Source of the DNA: Mesorhizobium sp. YC-39
GTDB taxonomy: Bacteria > Pseudomonadota > Alphaproteobacteria > Rhizobiales > Rhizobiaceae
Assembly: GCF_025753795.1 (NCBI RefSeq)
Contig: NZ_JAOWPS010000003.1
Coordinates: 372,001-436,000 of the forward strand
Direction of reading: 5' to 3'
DNA length: 64,000 nt
The translations under genes and the position numbers were made by a program. Position 1 is the first letter of the stretch, and each line of letters starts with the position of its first letter. The notes under the pieces are model-generated. The model worked only from the letters and a program-made list of their open reading frames with translations, ran no database searches and was not told the origin of the DNA. Below are positions 25,924 to 34,390 of the stretch, one piece after another.

Positions 25924-25950
25924 CGATCTCCCCTCTCTTGGGGGAGATCG
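25924..25950. repeat. Palindromic repeat, family B, single hairpin
   Basis: CGATCTCCCC (25924-25933) pairs perfectly with GGGGAGATCG (25941-25950) across TCTCTTG. It is related to the arms of the larger inverted repeat at 55872-56032. It sits between two convergent genes, where it could also assist transcription termination. Confidence 0.75.
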
Positions 25951-25970
25951 CAATTTCCGCCGCGCCGGTC

Positions 25971-27029
25971 CTAGTTGATGCTCGCCGTGTTCGCCGGCTC
26001 GGCCGGCCGCGCTTCGTCGGCGTAGGGTATGCGGTAGCCATTGGCGGCCAACCATTCGATCGCTGCTTTCGGCTCGTCGGTCTGGATGATGGTGGCGCCG
26101 CGCTCGGCCCAGAAACCGTAGGTTTCGGCGGGCAGGCTGGCCAGCACCGCCAGCTCGTCGCCGCGGCCACCGGCAAGGAAGCCACCCGGCTTGTTGACGA
26201 TGGCGTAGGTGTCGGCCCAGATGTGCCAGCCGCCTCGTACCGACACGGCGCGCATCCTGGTGCTGAACAGCGGACCTCCGGTCTCGGTGAGCGTCTCGGC
26301 CCCTGCCCGCCAGTTGATCAGCTCGATCGCGCCCGGCGAAAAGACCCGACCCACCTTTTCGGCGAAGGCGGCATCATGCACGGCGTCGTCGGCGATGATC
26401 GGCATGAACTGGAAGCCGCCACCAATCGAATCGATCGTCGCCTTGACGGTATCGATCCGCTCACGATTCCAGAGGTTCTCCTTGACGATCACCTGTTCGG
26501 CCATGCCGAGCTCGCGGGCGATCGCGATCATGCCTGGCAGAGCCTGGACATCGAGCTTGTTGTCGAGGTTGATGAGGATCCGGTCCTTGGTCGCCATCAG
26601 CATCTCGCGCAGCGTCGAGACGGTCTCGTCCGTGACAGCGCCGGTGCCTTCGATGACCAGCCGGCATTTCCTGAGTTCCGCTAGCGTGTAGTCGACCACC
26701 TCGCCCTTGCAGGTCGTCGTGCGGTCGAGCCAGCTGTCATGCATGACGACGAATTCGCCGTCCTTCGAGCGCCTGATGTCGACCTCGACGATTTCAGCAC
26801 CCATGGCGATCGAGCCCTCGACGGCTGCGAGCGAGTTTTCCGGGTAAAGCGTCTTGCCGGCCTGGATGCTGCCGGCGCGATGCGCGGCCACCATCACATG
26901 GTCGCGCCACTGGTTGGCGTGCTCGAACCGATCGAGGATCTGCCTGGCGTGGGTTTCGCCGGCCGAGGCGTGGCCAAGGGAGGCGGCCAGCGCGGCGGAA
27001 AACAGGAGGCCTTGCCAAATAGCCCGCAT
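25971..27029 (-). CDS. Exported glycerophosphodiester phosphodiesterase-family protein
   Basis: A 352-residue protein with a signal peptide (MRAIWQGLLFSAALAASLGHASA) and a GDPD TIM barrel: VAAHRAGSIQAGKTLYPENSLAAV with the catalytic His, AEIVEVDIRRSKDGEFVVMHD with the Glu/Asp metal ligands and second His. The spacing HRAG rather than HRG is a common variant. It probably hydrolyses deacylated phospholipid headgroups or a related phosphodiester in the periplasm. The start follows GGAGCG. It converges with the AKR gene. Confidence 0.88.
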   Translation of the reverse strand: MRAIWQGLLFSAALAASLGHASAGETHARQILDRFEHANQWRDHVMVAAHRAGSIQAGKTLYPENSLAAVEGSIAMGAEIVEVDIRRSKDGEFVVMHDSWLDRTTTCKGEVVDYTLAELRKCRLVIEGTGAVTDETVSTLREMLMATKDRILINLDNKLDVQALPGMIAIARELGMAEQVIVKENLWNRERIDTVKATIDSIGGGFQFMPIIADDAVHDAAFAEKVGRVFSPGAIELINWRAGAETLTETGGPLFSTRMRAVSVRGGWHIWADTYAIVNKPGGFLAGGRGDELAVLASLPAETYGFWAERGATIIQTDEPKAAIEWLAANGYRIPYADEARPAEPANTASIN

Positions 27030-27385
27030 CGAGAATCGCTCCGTTCCGGATCGCAACCCGGTTAGGCGATGCGCGTGACAGGCAGGTGAACGAAGCCGGC
27101 TATGGGCTTTGCGCGGCTACACAAAAACAGCGGGTGCAACCCGCGTCTGGATGACTGAGCTGCGCGGCATGGGGCCTGTCGCGCCGCTGCAATGGAATCA
27201 TGCTGAAACACGTCAGCAGCTCACCGAACGAGACATCGACAGGAGAAAAGCGGGATGCCTCATGAGATACAAATCCTGCTTTGCCGGGGCAGTTGCAGAA
27301 TGCCATTTCGTCTCGCCAAGCTGTGACTGGCGTGTTGCGTGCCGGTTCTGTAGTTGTGGCAGCCCGATGAAACCGAGGATCCGTA
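27030..27385. other. 356-base intergenic region upstream of the agmatinase gene
   Basis: The spacer separates two divergent genes. Several small frames cross it, but none has both a plausible start and recognisable protein character. Its only strong structure is an orphan leftward terminator at 27123-27144, described separately. The 3' end supplies the agmatinase ribosome site (GAGGATCC). Confidence 0.5.
27123..27144 (-). terminator. Orphan intrinsic terminator on the reverse strand
   Basis: On the reverse strand GCGGGT (27144-27139) pairs with ACCCGC (27135-27130) over a three-base loop, followed by TGTTTTTGTG. No leftward gene ends here: the nearest gene to the right is rightward. It may end a small RNA or antisense transcript initiated between it and 27385. 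Confidence 0.55.
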
Positions 27386-28393
27386 ATGGCGAACCAAAAC
27401 ATCGACCACGCTTTCACCGCCCGTTCCAAGACGGGCGCATCCTTCGAGCCGACCTATGCCGGCGCGCTGTCGTTCATGCGGCGCAGATACACGAAGGACG
27501 TGAAGGGCGCGGACGCGGTGGTCTGGGGCATTCCCTTCGATGCCGCCGTCACCAACCGGCCCGGCGCGCGTTTCGGGCCGCAGGCGATCCGCCGCGCCTC
27601 GACCATCCTCGACAATGATCCGCAATATCCGTTTTCGCGCGACCTGTTCGAAAATCTCGCCGTGGTCGATTATGGCGATTGCCTGCTCGACAGCGGCAAT
27701 CACCAGAAGACGCCCGGCACGATCGAGCGCGAGGCGGCGAAAATCCTGAAATCTGGCGCCTTCCTGCTGTCGCTGGGCGGCGACCATTTCGTCACCTGGC
27801 CGCTGCTCAAGGCGCATGCCGCCATCCATGGCCCGCTGGCGCTGGTGCAGTTCGACGCCCATCAGGACACCTGGCCAGACGACGGCAAGCGCATCGATCA
27901 CGGCTCCTTCGTCGGCCGCGCGGTGAAGGAAGGCATCATCGACCCCGACCGCTCGATCCAGATCGGCATCCGGACGCATGCGCCCGACACGTTCGGCATC
28001 AAGATCCTCTACGGCCACGAAGTGGAGGAGATGCGCGCATCCGACATCGCCTATGCGATAGTGGACCGCACTGGCGGCAAGAAGACCTATCTTACCTTCG
28101 ACATCGATTGCCTCGATCCGGCCTTCGCGCCCGGCACCGGCACGCCGGTCGCCGGCGGTCCGTCCTCGGCCAAGATCCTGTCAACACTGCGCCAGCTCAC
28201 CCAGGTCGATATTGTCGGCGCCGATGTCGTCGAGGTTGCGCCGGCCTATGATCACGCCGATATAACGGCAATCGCCGGCTCGATGGTGGCCATGCACTAT
28301 CTCGGGCTCCTGGCGGAACGAAAGGCCCGGCTCGAAGAGATGAATAACGGCAATCACAGCGCTGCCGGATTGAATCACGCAGGCGACATATAA
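27386..28393 (+). CDS. speB: Agmatinase (ureohydrolase family)
   Basis: A 335-residue ureohydrolase that converts agmatine to putrescine and urea. The binuclear manganese ligands are His134 (LGGDHFVTWPLL), Asp157, His159 and Asp161 (QFDAHQDTW), and Asp239 and Asp241 (TFDIDCLDPAFAPG). The substrate loop differs from arginase and fits agmatinase; guanidinobutyrase or a related guanidino-acid hydrolase cannot be excluded. It lies 38 bases before argC, an arginine-biosynthesis gene. Confidence 0.9.
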   Translation: MANQNIDHAFTARSKTGASFEPTYAGALSFMRRRYTKDVKGADAVVWGIPFDAAVTNRPGARFGPQAIRRASTILDNDPQYPFSRDLFENLAVVDYGDCLLDSGNHQKTPGTIEREAAKILKSGAFLLSLGGDHFVTWPLLKAHAAIHGPLALVQFDAHQDTWPDDGKRIDHGSFVGRAVKEGIIDPDRSIQIGIRTHAPDTFGIKILYGHEVEEMRASDIAYAIVDRTGGKKTYLTFDIDCLDPAFAPGTGTPVAGGPSSAKILSTLRQLTQVDIVGADVVEVAPAYDHADITAIAGSMVAMHYLGLLAERKARLEEMNNGNHSAAGLNHAGDI

Positions 28394-28431
28394 TTTTTGA
28401 AATTTATGGGAATCAGGTGGAACGACAGGCA

Positions 28432-29364
28432 ATGAAACCGAAAATCTTCATCGACGGCGAGCACGGCACCACCGGTCTCCAGATCAGGGCGCTGCTGGCC
28501 GAACGCGGCGACCTGGAGATCATCTCCATTCCAACCGAGCGCCGCAAGGAAACGGCAGCCCGCGCCGAATTTCTCAATGCCGCCGACGTCGCGATCCTGT
28601 GCCTGCCGGACGACGCAGCCAAAGAGAGCGTTTCGCTGATCGCCAACGACACCACCAAGGTCATCGATGCCTCGACAGCGCATCGCGTCGCCGACGGCTG
28701 GGAGTATGGTTTCGCCGAAATGGACAAGGATCAGGCGAAAAAGATCGCCGAGGCCAAGCGCGTCGCCAATCCGGGCTGCTGGCCGCAAGGACCGATCGCG
28801 ACGCTGCGGCCGCTGGTGACGGCCGGGCTGCTGCCGCCGGATTTTCCGGTCACCGTCAACGGCATTTCGGGCTATTCGGGCGGTGGCCGCCCGATGATCG
28901 AGGATTATGTTGCCAAGGGCGAGGATGCGCCTGAATTCCTGCCCTATGGGCTGACCCTGCAGCACAAGCATGTGCCGGAGCTCAGGACCTACGCGAAGCT
29001 CTCGCACGATCCGATCATGCAGCCGGCGGTCGGCAATTTCGCGCAAGGCATGATCACGGTGGTGCCGCTGCAGCTCGGCGGCCTCGACCGTGTGCCGACC
29101 GGCGCCGAATTGCATGCGGCAATCGCCGATCATTTCTCGGGCATAGAGGGCGGCGTGGTCGAAGTGGCGCCCTACGCGCATCTGGAACGCGTGCCGGAGA
29201 TCGATCCGGAAGCCTATAACGGCACCAACCGGATGAAGGTCTATGTCTTCGCCAATGACAAACGCGCGCAGGCGCTGCTACTGGCCGTCTATGACAATCT
29301 CGGCAAGGGCGCTTCGGGCGCCGCCGTGCAGAACATGGATCTGATGCTCGGCCTCAAGCATTGA
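28432..29364 (+). CDS. argC: N-acetyl-gamma-glutamyl-phosphate reductase (short form)
   Basis: A 310-residue NADPH-dependent reductase for the third step of arginine synthesis. The N-terminal cofactor loop is DGEHGTTGLQI; the catalytic Cys lies in VANPGCWPQG. The length and HGTTG motif identify the short type 2 ArgC found in alphaproteobacteria. The frame opens at GTG 28417, but ATG 28432 gives the standard MKPKIFIDG start. Confidence 0.95.
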   Translation: MKPKIFIDGEHGTTGLQIRALLAERGDLEIISIPTERRKETAARAEFLNAADVAILCLPDDAAKESVSLIANDTTKVIDASTAHRVADGWEYGFAEMDKDQAKKIAEAKRVANPGCWPQGPIATLRPLVTAGLLPPDFPVTVNGISGYSGGGRPMIEDYVAKGEDAPEFLPYGLTLQHKHVPELRTYAKLSHDPIMQPAVGNFAQGMITVVPLQLGGLDRVPTGAELHAAIADHFSGIEGGVVEVAPYAHLERVPEIDPEAYNGTNRMKVYVFANDKRAQALLLAVYDNLGKGASGAAVQNMDLMLGLKH

Positions 29365-29399
29365 GTTCGAGGGCATCGAGTTCGGGGGCATTGAGTCCA

Positions 29400-30237
29400 A
29401 TGCCGGACTTCCCGCGCCGCTGGAAGCTCGCCGGCGGCGCGGAGCTGATCGCCCGAGACCTTTTCCAGCCGCATCTGGAAGGTTGTTCGTGCCGACGGCT
29501 CGCCGGCGATCGTCAAGGCGCTGAAACCTTTCGACGACGTCGCCGACGAATTGCGCGGCGAGCATTTTCTCGCCTGGCGGCGTGGCGAAGGCGCGGTGCG
29601 GCTGCTCGGTCGCGATGGCCACAGCATGCTGCTCGAATATGCCGGCGACAGGCTCCTGTCGCAGGATCTTGCCGAACAGGGTGACAACGCCACCACCGCA
29701 ATCGCCGCCGAAGTGATGGCTAGATTGTTTTCGCCGTCAAAGCACCCTTTCCCGCCAGATCTTCAGCCGCTCAGGGAACGGTTCGCCAGCCTGTTCAGCA
29801 AGGCCAGGACCGATCGCGAAGACGGCCGGAACAGCCTCTATGTCGAAGCCGCGGCGACCGCCGAACGGCTGCTGGCCGACCCGCACGATGTCAGGCCGCT
29901 GCATGGCGACCTGCACCATGACAACATCATGCACGGGCCGCGGGGCTGGCTGGCGATCGATCCGAAGGGCGTGCTCGGCGATCCCGGCTTCGATGCGGCG
30001 AACATGTTCTACAATCCGCTCGACCGCGACGATCTCTGTCTTGATCCCCAACGGATTGCCCATATGGCCGAAATCTTCGCGAGGACGCTTGGCCAGGCAC
30101 CCAACGCCATTCTCGACCACGCCATCGCCTATGGCTGCCTGTCGGCCTCATGGCATCATGAAGATGCCAACGAGGCCGAGGAGAACCGTGAATTGGCTAT
30201 CGCCACGGCAATCCGAAGCGTTCGGCTCAGTCTCTGA
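29400..30237 (+). pseudogene. Aminoglycoside phosphotransferase-family kinase, frameshifted
   Basis: Two frames together make one kinase resembling streptomycin 6-phosphotransferase. The first frame starts at ATG 29400 (MPDFPRRWKLAGGAELIA); the second continues with ETFSSRIWKVV and VKALKPF. The catalytic loop LHGDLHHDNIM and IDPKGVLGDPGFDAAN follow. One extra C in GCCC at 29451-29454 breaks the gene. An in-frame TTG at 29551 could allow a shortened product without the N-lobe, which would likely be inactive. A sequencing error in the C run is a real alternative. The end overlaps ctaA by 11 bases. Confidence 0.75.
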
Positions 30238-31318
30238 CCGTGATCTCGTTGGGCAGCGCGTAAGCGCCCTTGGTGCCTCGCCAATGCGCGGCGGCAAAGC
30301 CGAGCAGGATCAGCGCGAAACCCTGATGCGTCAGCGCCATGTGCAGCGGCACATGCATCATCAGCGTGCCGATGCCGATCGACGCCTGGACCAGAACAAT
30401 CAGGAACAGCAGCGTCGCGCGCCGCGCATGCGTGCTGCCGGGCAGACGCCGGTGTGCCGCGATCATGTGCCACAATGCCACGACGAAGACCGTATAGGCG
30501 CCGATCCGGTGGACGAATTGCACGGTCTTGGGGTTCTCGAAAAAGTTGCGCCATGCCGGTTCGAGCAGCAGCAGATCGCCGGGGACGAGCTTGCCGTCCA
30601 TCAACGGCCAGGTGTTGTAGGAGAGGCCGGCGTCGAGCCCAGCGACCAGACCGCCGAGATAGATCTGGATCAGCGCCAGCAGCACCAGGAAGCCGGCCAG
30701 GCGCTGCGTCGAGCGGTCGGCAGCGGGTTCAGAGTGTGGGGCCAATCCACGCGCGACGACCATGGTCGCGGTGAAGATCAGCGCCGCAAGCGTCAAGTGG
30801 GTCGCCAGCCGGTACTGGCTGACCGAGACCCGGTCGACCAGCCCGGACGCCACCATCCACCAGCCGATCGCACCCTGCAGTCCACCGAGGAGCAGTATAC
30901 CGACAAGCTTCGGGCCAAGGCCGCGCTCGATACGGCGCGTCATCCAAAAGAACAGAAGCGGCAGGGCGAACACGACACCCACACTGCGCGCCAGGATGCG
31001 GTGCACCCATTCCCACCAGAAGATCGATTTGAATGCTTCGAGGCTCATGCCCTTGTTGAGCTCGGCATATTGCGGGATCTGCTGGTAGCGCTGGAACTCC
31101 TCTTGCCATTCGGCATCGTTGAGCGGTGGAATGACGCCATGGATCGGCTGCCATTCGGTGATCGACAGGCCGGACTCGGTGAGCCGGGTGGCGCCGCCGA
31201 CCAGCACCAGCGCAAACAGTACAAGAAGCACGACATAGAGCCAGCCACGCAGCAGCGCCCGGTTGTGCAGGTCGCGGTCGCGGGCCACGTAAGGTGCGGC
31301 AGCTGATATGGCAGCCAT
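30227..31318 (-). CDS. ctaA: Heme A synthase
   Basis: A 363-residue membrane protein with eight hydrophobic helices and the paired His residues of CtaA in WVHRILAR, ATHLTLAA, FVHRIGAY and LTHQGFAL. It oxidises heme O to heme A for cytochrome aa3 oxidase. The motif GGATRLTESGLSITEWQPI near the N-terminus is diagnostic of the alphaproteobacterial type. The ATG ending at 31318 is chosen because it lies just ahead of the first helix; the frame extends to 31396 with non-family sequence. Confidence 0.95.
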   Translation of the reverse strand: MAAISAAAPYVARDRDLHNRALLRGWLYVVLLVLFALVLVGGATRLTESGLSITEWQPIHGVIPPLNDAEWQEEFQRYQQIPQYAELNKGMSLEAFKSIFWWEWVHRILARSVGVVFALPLLFFWMTRRIERGLGPKLVGILLLGGLQGAIGWWMVASGLVDRVSVSQYRLATHLTLAALIFTATMVVARGLAPHSEPAADRSTQRLAGFLVLLALIQIYLGGLVAGLDAGLSYNTWPLMDGKLVPGDLLLLEPAWRNFFENPKTVQFVHRIGAYTVFVVALWHMIAAHRRLPGSTHARRATLLFLIVLVQASIGIGTLMMHVPLHMALTHQGFALILLGFAAAHWRGTKGAYALPNEITVRD

Positions 31319-31471
31319 GGGCTCGTCCCGAGAAAATTGAAGTTGCGGATTGGTGAACCATGGCAAGCCGGCTGGCAAGACCGGACGGCGCGGCACGCCG
31401 TCGCGCCGCTTGTCTCGGGTTGCGTGTCACTGTCTCAAGGCTTATTCGAGGCGCTTGAAAGAGGCTGAGCC

Positions 31472-31687
31472 ATGCCCATTCGCCTGAAAAAACTGATCGG
31501 GACCTTCCTGCTGGTGGCGCTGGTCATCGTCTATGCGCTCGTTGCATCGATTGTGGCGGTGGCGCAACTGTCGCAGTCAGGCCCGTGGGTGCATTTCCTG
31601 TTCTTCCTTCTCAGCGGCCTGCTCTGGGTGCTGCCGGCGATGGGCATCATCAAATGGCTGATCCTGGAGCCACCGCCGAAAGGCTGA
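31472..31687 (+). CDS. DUF2842 small membrane protein
   Basis: A 71-residue protein with two hydrophobic helices, about residues 8-30 and 42-64, ending in LEPPPKG. It matches DUF2842, an alphaproteobacterial family often found near ctaA. The function is unknown; proximity to ctaA hints at respiratory or membrane roles (inference). An AAAGAGG precedes the ATG. Confidence 0.85.
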   Translation: MPIRLKKLIGTFLLVALVIVYALVASIVAVAQLSQSGPWVHFLFFLLSGLLWVLPAMGIIKWLILEPPPKG

Positions 31688-31690
31688 AAC

Positions 31691-31793
31691 GCTAGAGCGA
31701 CGTGCGTCCCTTGGACGCACAAAGTACGCTCTAGCACTTTGAATCCACGCATCGTGCTTTCCGAAAATCGATGCCGATTTTCGGGCCGATACG
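31691..31793. repeat. Palindromic intergenic repeat, family A, copy 2 (two-part)
   Basis: A composite of two hairpins. The left part nests GTGCGTCC/GGACGCAC inside TAGAGCG/CGCTCTA; the linker AGCACTTTGAATC follows; the right part is the CCGAAAATCG/CGATTTTCGG core. It matches the copy at 44499-44604 over its full length, with substitutions that partly preserve pairing. It fills the gap between DUF2842 and the convergent deacetylase gene and ends right at that gene's stop codon. Confidence 0.85.
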
Positions 31794-32852
31794 TCAGATC
31801 GTCACCACCATCTTGCCGGCATTGGCGAGCGGCGTCGTCACGCCCGACAGCATGGTGCGGATATGGGCGAGGCTCTGGTAGCGGCCGTTGACGGAAATGC
31901 GCGGCAAGGCATGCAGGAAGGCTGAATGTTCGGCGTGCAGCACGCCGTGGCGTGTCGTCACCGCGGAGGCATAGCCGGCGTCGCGAGCAAAGCCGACTTC
32001 ACGGCCGCCGACGGCGCTGGCATAGCCATAGGGATAGGCGAGATGTCGCGGCTCTTCGCCAAGTTCGGCCTGCAATATGCGCCTGACGTCGTCGACCTCA
32101 TGCCGTGCGTCGGCCTCGGAAAGCCGCCTCAGATTGCGATGATGGATGGTGTGTGCGCCGATCGTCACCAGCGGATGGGCGGCGATGGTGCGGATCTCGT
32201 CCCAGTTCATCAGCGTGCTCGAGCGCAATCCTTCCAGCGCGATGCCGTTCGAGCGGGCCAGTTCGCGCAGCACCTTGCGCTGATCCTCCTCGCGGACCTC
32301 CAGCGTCAGATGGGCGTGCAGACGCGCATTGGCCTGGAGTTTCTTGCCCGGTGTCGAGCAGTCGATCGTCACCTGCCCCGCCGGCGTCGCCAGGGTCAAG
32401 CGATCGCGCGCGTTGATGATGTCCTCGATCACTTCCCACCACAGATCGGCGGCACCATCGATCAACCCCGGCGCGACATAGATGGTTATCGGTGCACCAT
32501 GCTTTTCCAGCACAGGCAGCGCCTCGGTCATGTTGTCGCGATAGGCGTCGTCAGCGGTGATCGCCGCGAACTGGCCACCCTTGCCGCCGGCCTTGATGCG
32601 CTCGACCGCCTCGTCCATGGCGACGAAGGTGTAGCCGTTCGCCTTCATGTCAGTGATGACGGCGTCAAGAAATTTGGGCGCAATGTTGAGATGCCGGTTG
32701 ACGCCGTTCGGCTTTTCCGGCGTGGCGGTTACCCGGTGCAGCATCAAAATGGCGCCGATGCCGCCGACAAAGGGCTTCGCCAACGGGGCAAGCCCACTAT
32801 AGCGCGCGACGTGGAGCGCCAGTTTCCGTATTGCCTCGCCCCCGTCGATCAT
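31794..32852 (-). CDS. Polysaccharide deacetylase family protein
   Basis: A 352-residue NodB-homology-type deacetylase: FAAITADDAYRDNMTEALPVLEKHG contains the Asp-Asp metal/catalytic motif (TADDAYRDN in place of TFDDG), followed by TIGAHTIHHRNL with the metal His pair and LAYPYGYASAVGG. It probably removes acetyl groups from a cell-surface polysaccharide. It starts the leftward side of the exopolysaccharide region and diverges from the GNAT protein gene at 32943. No signal peptide is obvious. Confidence 0.85.
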   Translation of the reverse strand: MIDGGEAIRKLALHVARYSGLAPLAKPFVGGIGAILMLHRVTATPEKPNGVNRHLNIAPKFLDAVITDMKANGYTFVAMDEAVERIKAGGKGGQFAAITADDAYRDNMTEALPVLEKHGAPITIYVAPGLIDGAADLWWEVIEDIINARDRLTLATPAGQVTIDCSTPGKKLQANARLHAHLTLEVREEDQRKVLRELARSNGIALEGLRSSTLMNWDEIRTIAAHPLVTIGAHTIHHRNLRRLSEADARHEVDDVRRILQAELGEEPRHLAYPYGYASAVGGREVGFARDAGYASAVTTRHGVLHAEHSAFLHALPRISVNGRYQSLAHIRTMLSGVTTPLANAGKMVVTI

Positions 32853-32942
32853 TCATTCACCTTTTGCGTCTAGGCTCATCCAAGCACGGAATGCGCCTGC
32901 GCGTACCCCAAAACGCGATGAATACGCCCCAAGGATTGAGGT

Positions 32943-34172
32943 ATGGTTGACGCCACTGCGTCATTTGACGGCAATCGGCTTGCGGCAAGCGAGGCGTCGC
33001 CACGTGCGGTGCCGGCTGACGCAATCGGCCTGTCTGTTTCGGCTGCCGATGGCGCAGCATTTGCGACCTATGCCAAATTCTGCAGTTCGGCGCTGTTCGC
33101 GCCGGCGCAGAGCGCGACCTGGATCCTGAATTGGGCTGCCGAGACCGGGGCGGACGTTCTCGTGGCGACGCTCAATACTGGAGACCAGCCGGTTTTTGCG
33201 TTGGCGCTGGAAGTCACCCGCCGCGGCCCGTTCCGGGTCGCCCGCTTCGTGGGAGGTCGCCATGCCAACGGTAATTTTGCCGCTGCCGACCCGCATTGGC
33301 TGGCCAATGGGCATGGCGAGGCCATCCGATCGGTGCCGGCGGCGATCGCCAAGGCGCGGCCGGACATCGACCTCGTCGCATTGGAACGCCTGTTGCCCGA
33401 CCTGGATGGGATTGCCAATCCCCTTGCATCCTTCCCGCATTTTCCGAGCCCAAATCTGTCCCTCGCCGCCGATCTGGCGGGAGGTTTCGATGCCCTGCTG
33501 TTACGCGCGAGCGGCAAGCGCAGGCGCAAGAAGCACCGCTCGCAAATGCGCAAGTTCGAGGCCGTCGGCAGCCACCGCCGCATGGAGGCAAAAACGCCGG
33601 AAGAGGTAAACAGGCTGCTTGACGCCTTCTTCGAGATGAAGGAATTCCGCTTCCGCAAGATGGGTGTTGTGAACGTCTTCGGCGAGCCTGAGGTTCGGGC
33701 TTTCTTCCGCGCGCTGTTCATTGGAGCGCTTGCGGAGAAAAACCCGTCCTTCGTGCTGCATGGGCTCGAAGTCGCCGGCAAGCTTCGTGCCGTCACCGGG
33801 TCGAGCCGTTCGGGCAAACGCCTGATCTGCGAATTCGGGGCGATCGCCGAGGACGATCTTGCCCACACCAGCCCCGGCGACTTCCTGTTCTTCGACAATA
33901 TCGAGGAGGCCTGTGAGAAGGGCTTCGAAATCTACGATTTCTCGGTCGGCGACGAACCATACAAGCGGCTGTGGTGCGATATCGAGACGCAGCATTTCGA
34001 GGTGCTGTTCCCCCTGACGCTGAAGGGCCGTGCGCTGGCGCTCGAGCTTCGGCAAGGTGCGCGCCTGAAGGCCTTCATCAAGAACAGCCCGACGATCTGG
34101 AAGCTGACCAAGAGGTTGCGCCGCAAGACAGCCGGACAGGCCGCGCCTGTCACCAATGAAGGCGACAGCTGA
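32943..34172 (+). CDS. GNAT/FemAB-like acyltransferase (CelD/BcsL type)
   Basis: A 409-residue protein with a C-terminal GNAT_acetyltr_6 domain; conserved segments are LEVAGKLRAVTGSS, SPGDFLFFDNIEEACEKGFEIYDFSVGDEPYKRLWCD. Such proteins, often called cellulose-biosynthesis CelD-like, are thought to acylate polysaccharide or lipid-linked precursors. The basic segment GKRRRKKHRSQMRKF (about residues 191-205) is typical of this family. It lies between the deacetylase and Wzc-like genes, so it probably modifies the same polymer. Confidence 0.8.
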   Translation: MVDATASFDGNRLAASEASPRAVPADAIGLSVSAADGAAFATYAKFCSSALFAPAQSATWILNWAAETGADVLVATLNTGDQPVFALALEVTRRGPFRVARFVGGRHANGNFAAADPHWLANGHGEAIRSVPAAIAKARPDIDLVALERLLPDLDGIANPLASFPHFPSPNLSLAADLAGGFDALLLRASGKRRRKKHRSQMRKFEAVGSHRRMEAKTPEEVNRLLDAFFEMKEFRFRKMGVVNVFGEPEVRAFFRALFIGALAEKNPSFVLHGLEVAGKLRAVTGSSRSGKRLICEFGAIAEDDLAHTSPGDFLFFDNIEEACEKGFEIYDFSVGDEPYKRLWCDIETQHFEVLFPLTLKGRALALELRQGARLKAFIKNSPTIWKLTKRLRRKTAGQAAPVTNEGDS

Positions 34173-34390
34173 CGCAACCGGAATCTGAGACCTTCGAGAT
34201 TCGCTCCGGCGAGTCAGCTGGTGTGGTTTTCGAGAACCGGCGCGCAGCGGACGTTGAGTCCGTGAGCCCCCGGCCTACGCCGGCCATAGCCTTAACTACC
34301 ACCACCGCTCATCAGTGGCTTCGGCCGGCGAAGACCGGAAGCGCAGAAAACCGCGCCAGATGGGCCGCCGGAGTAGAATTGTCGAAAGTC

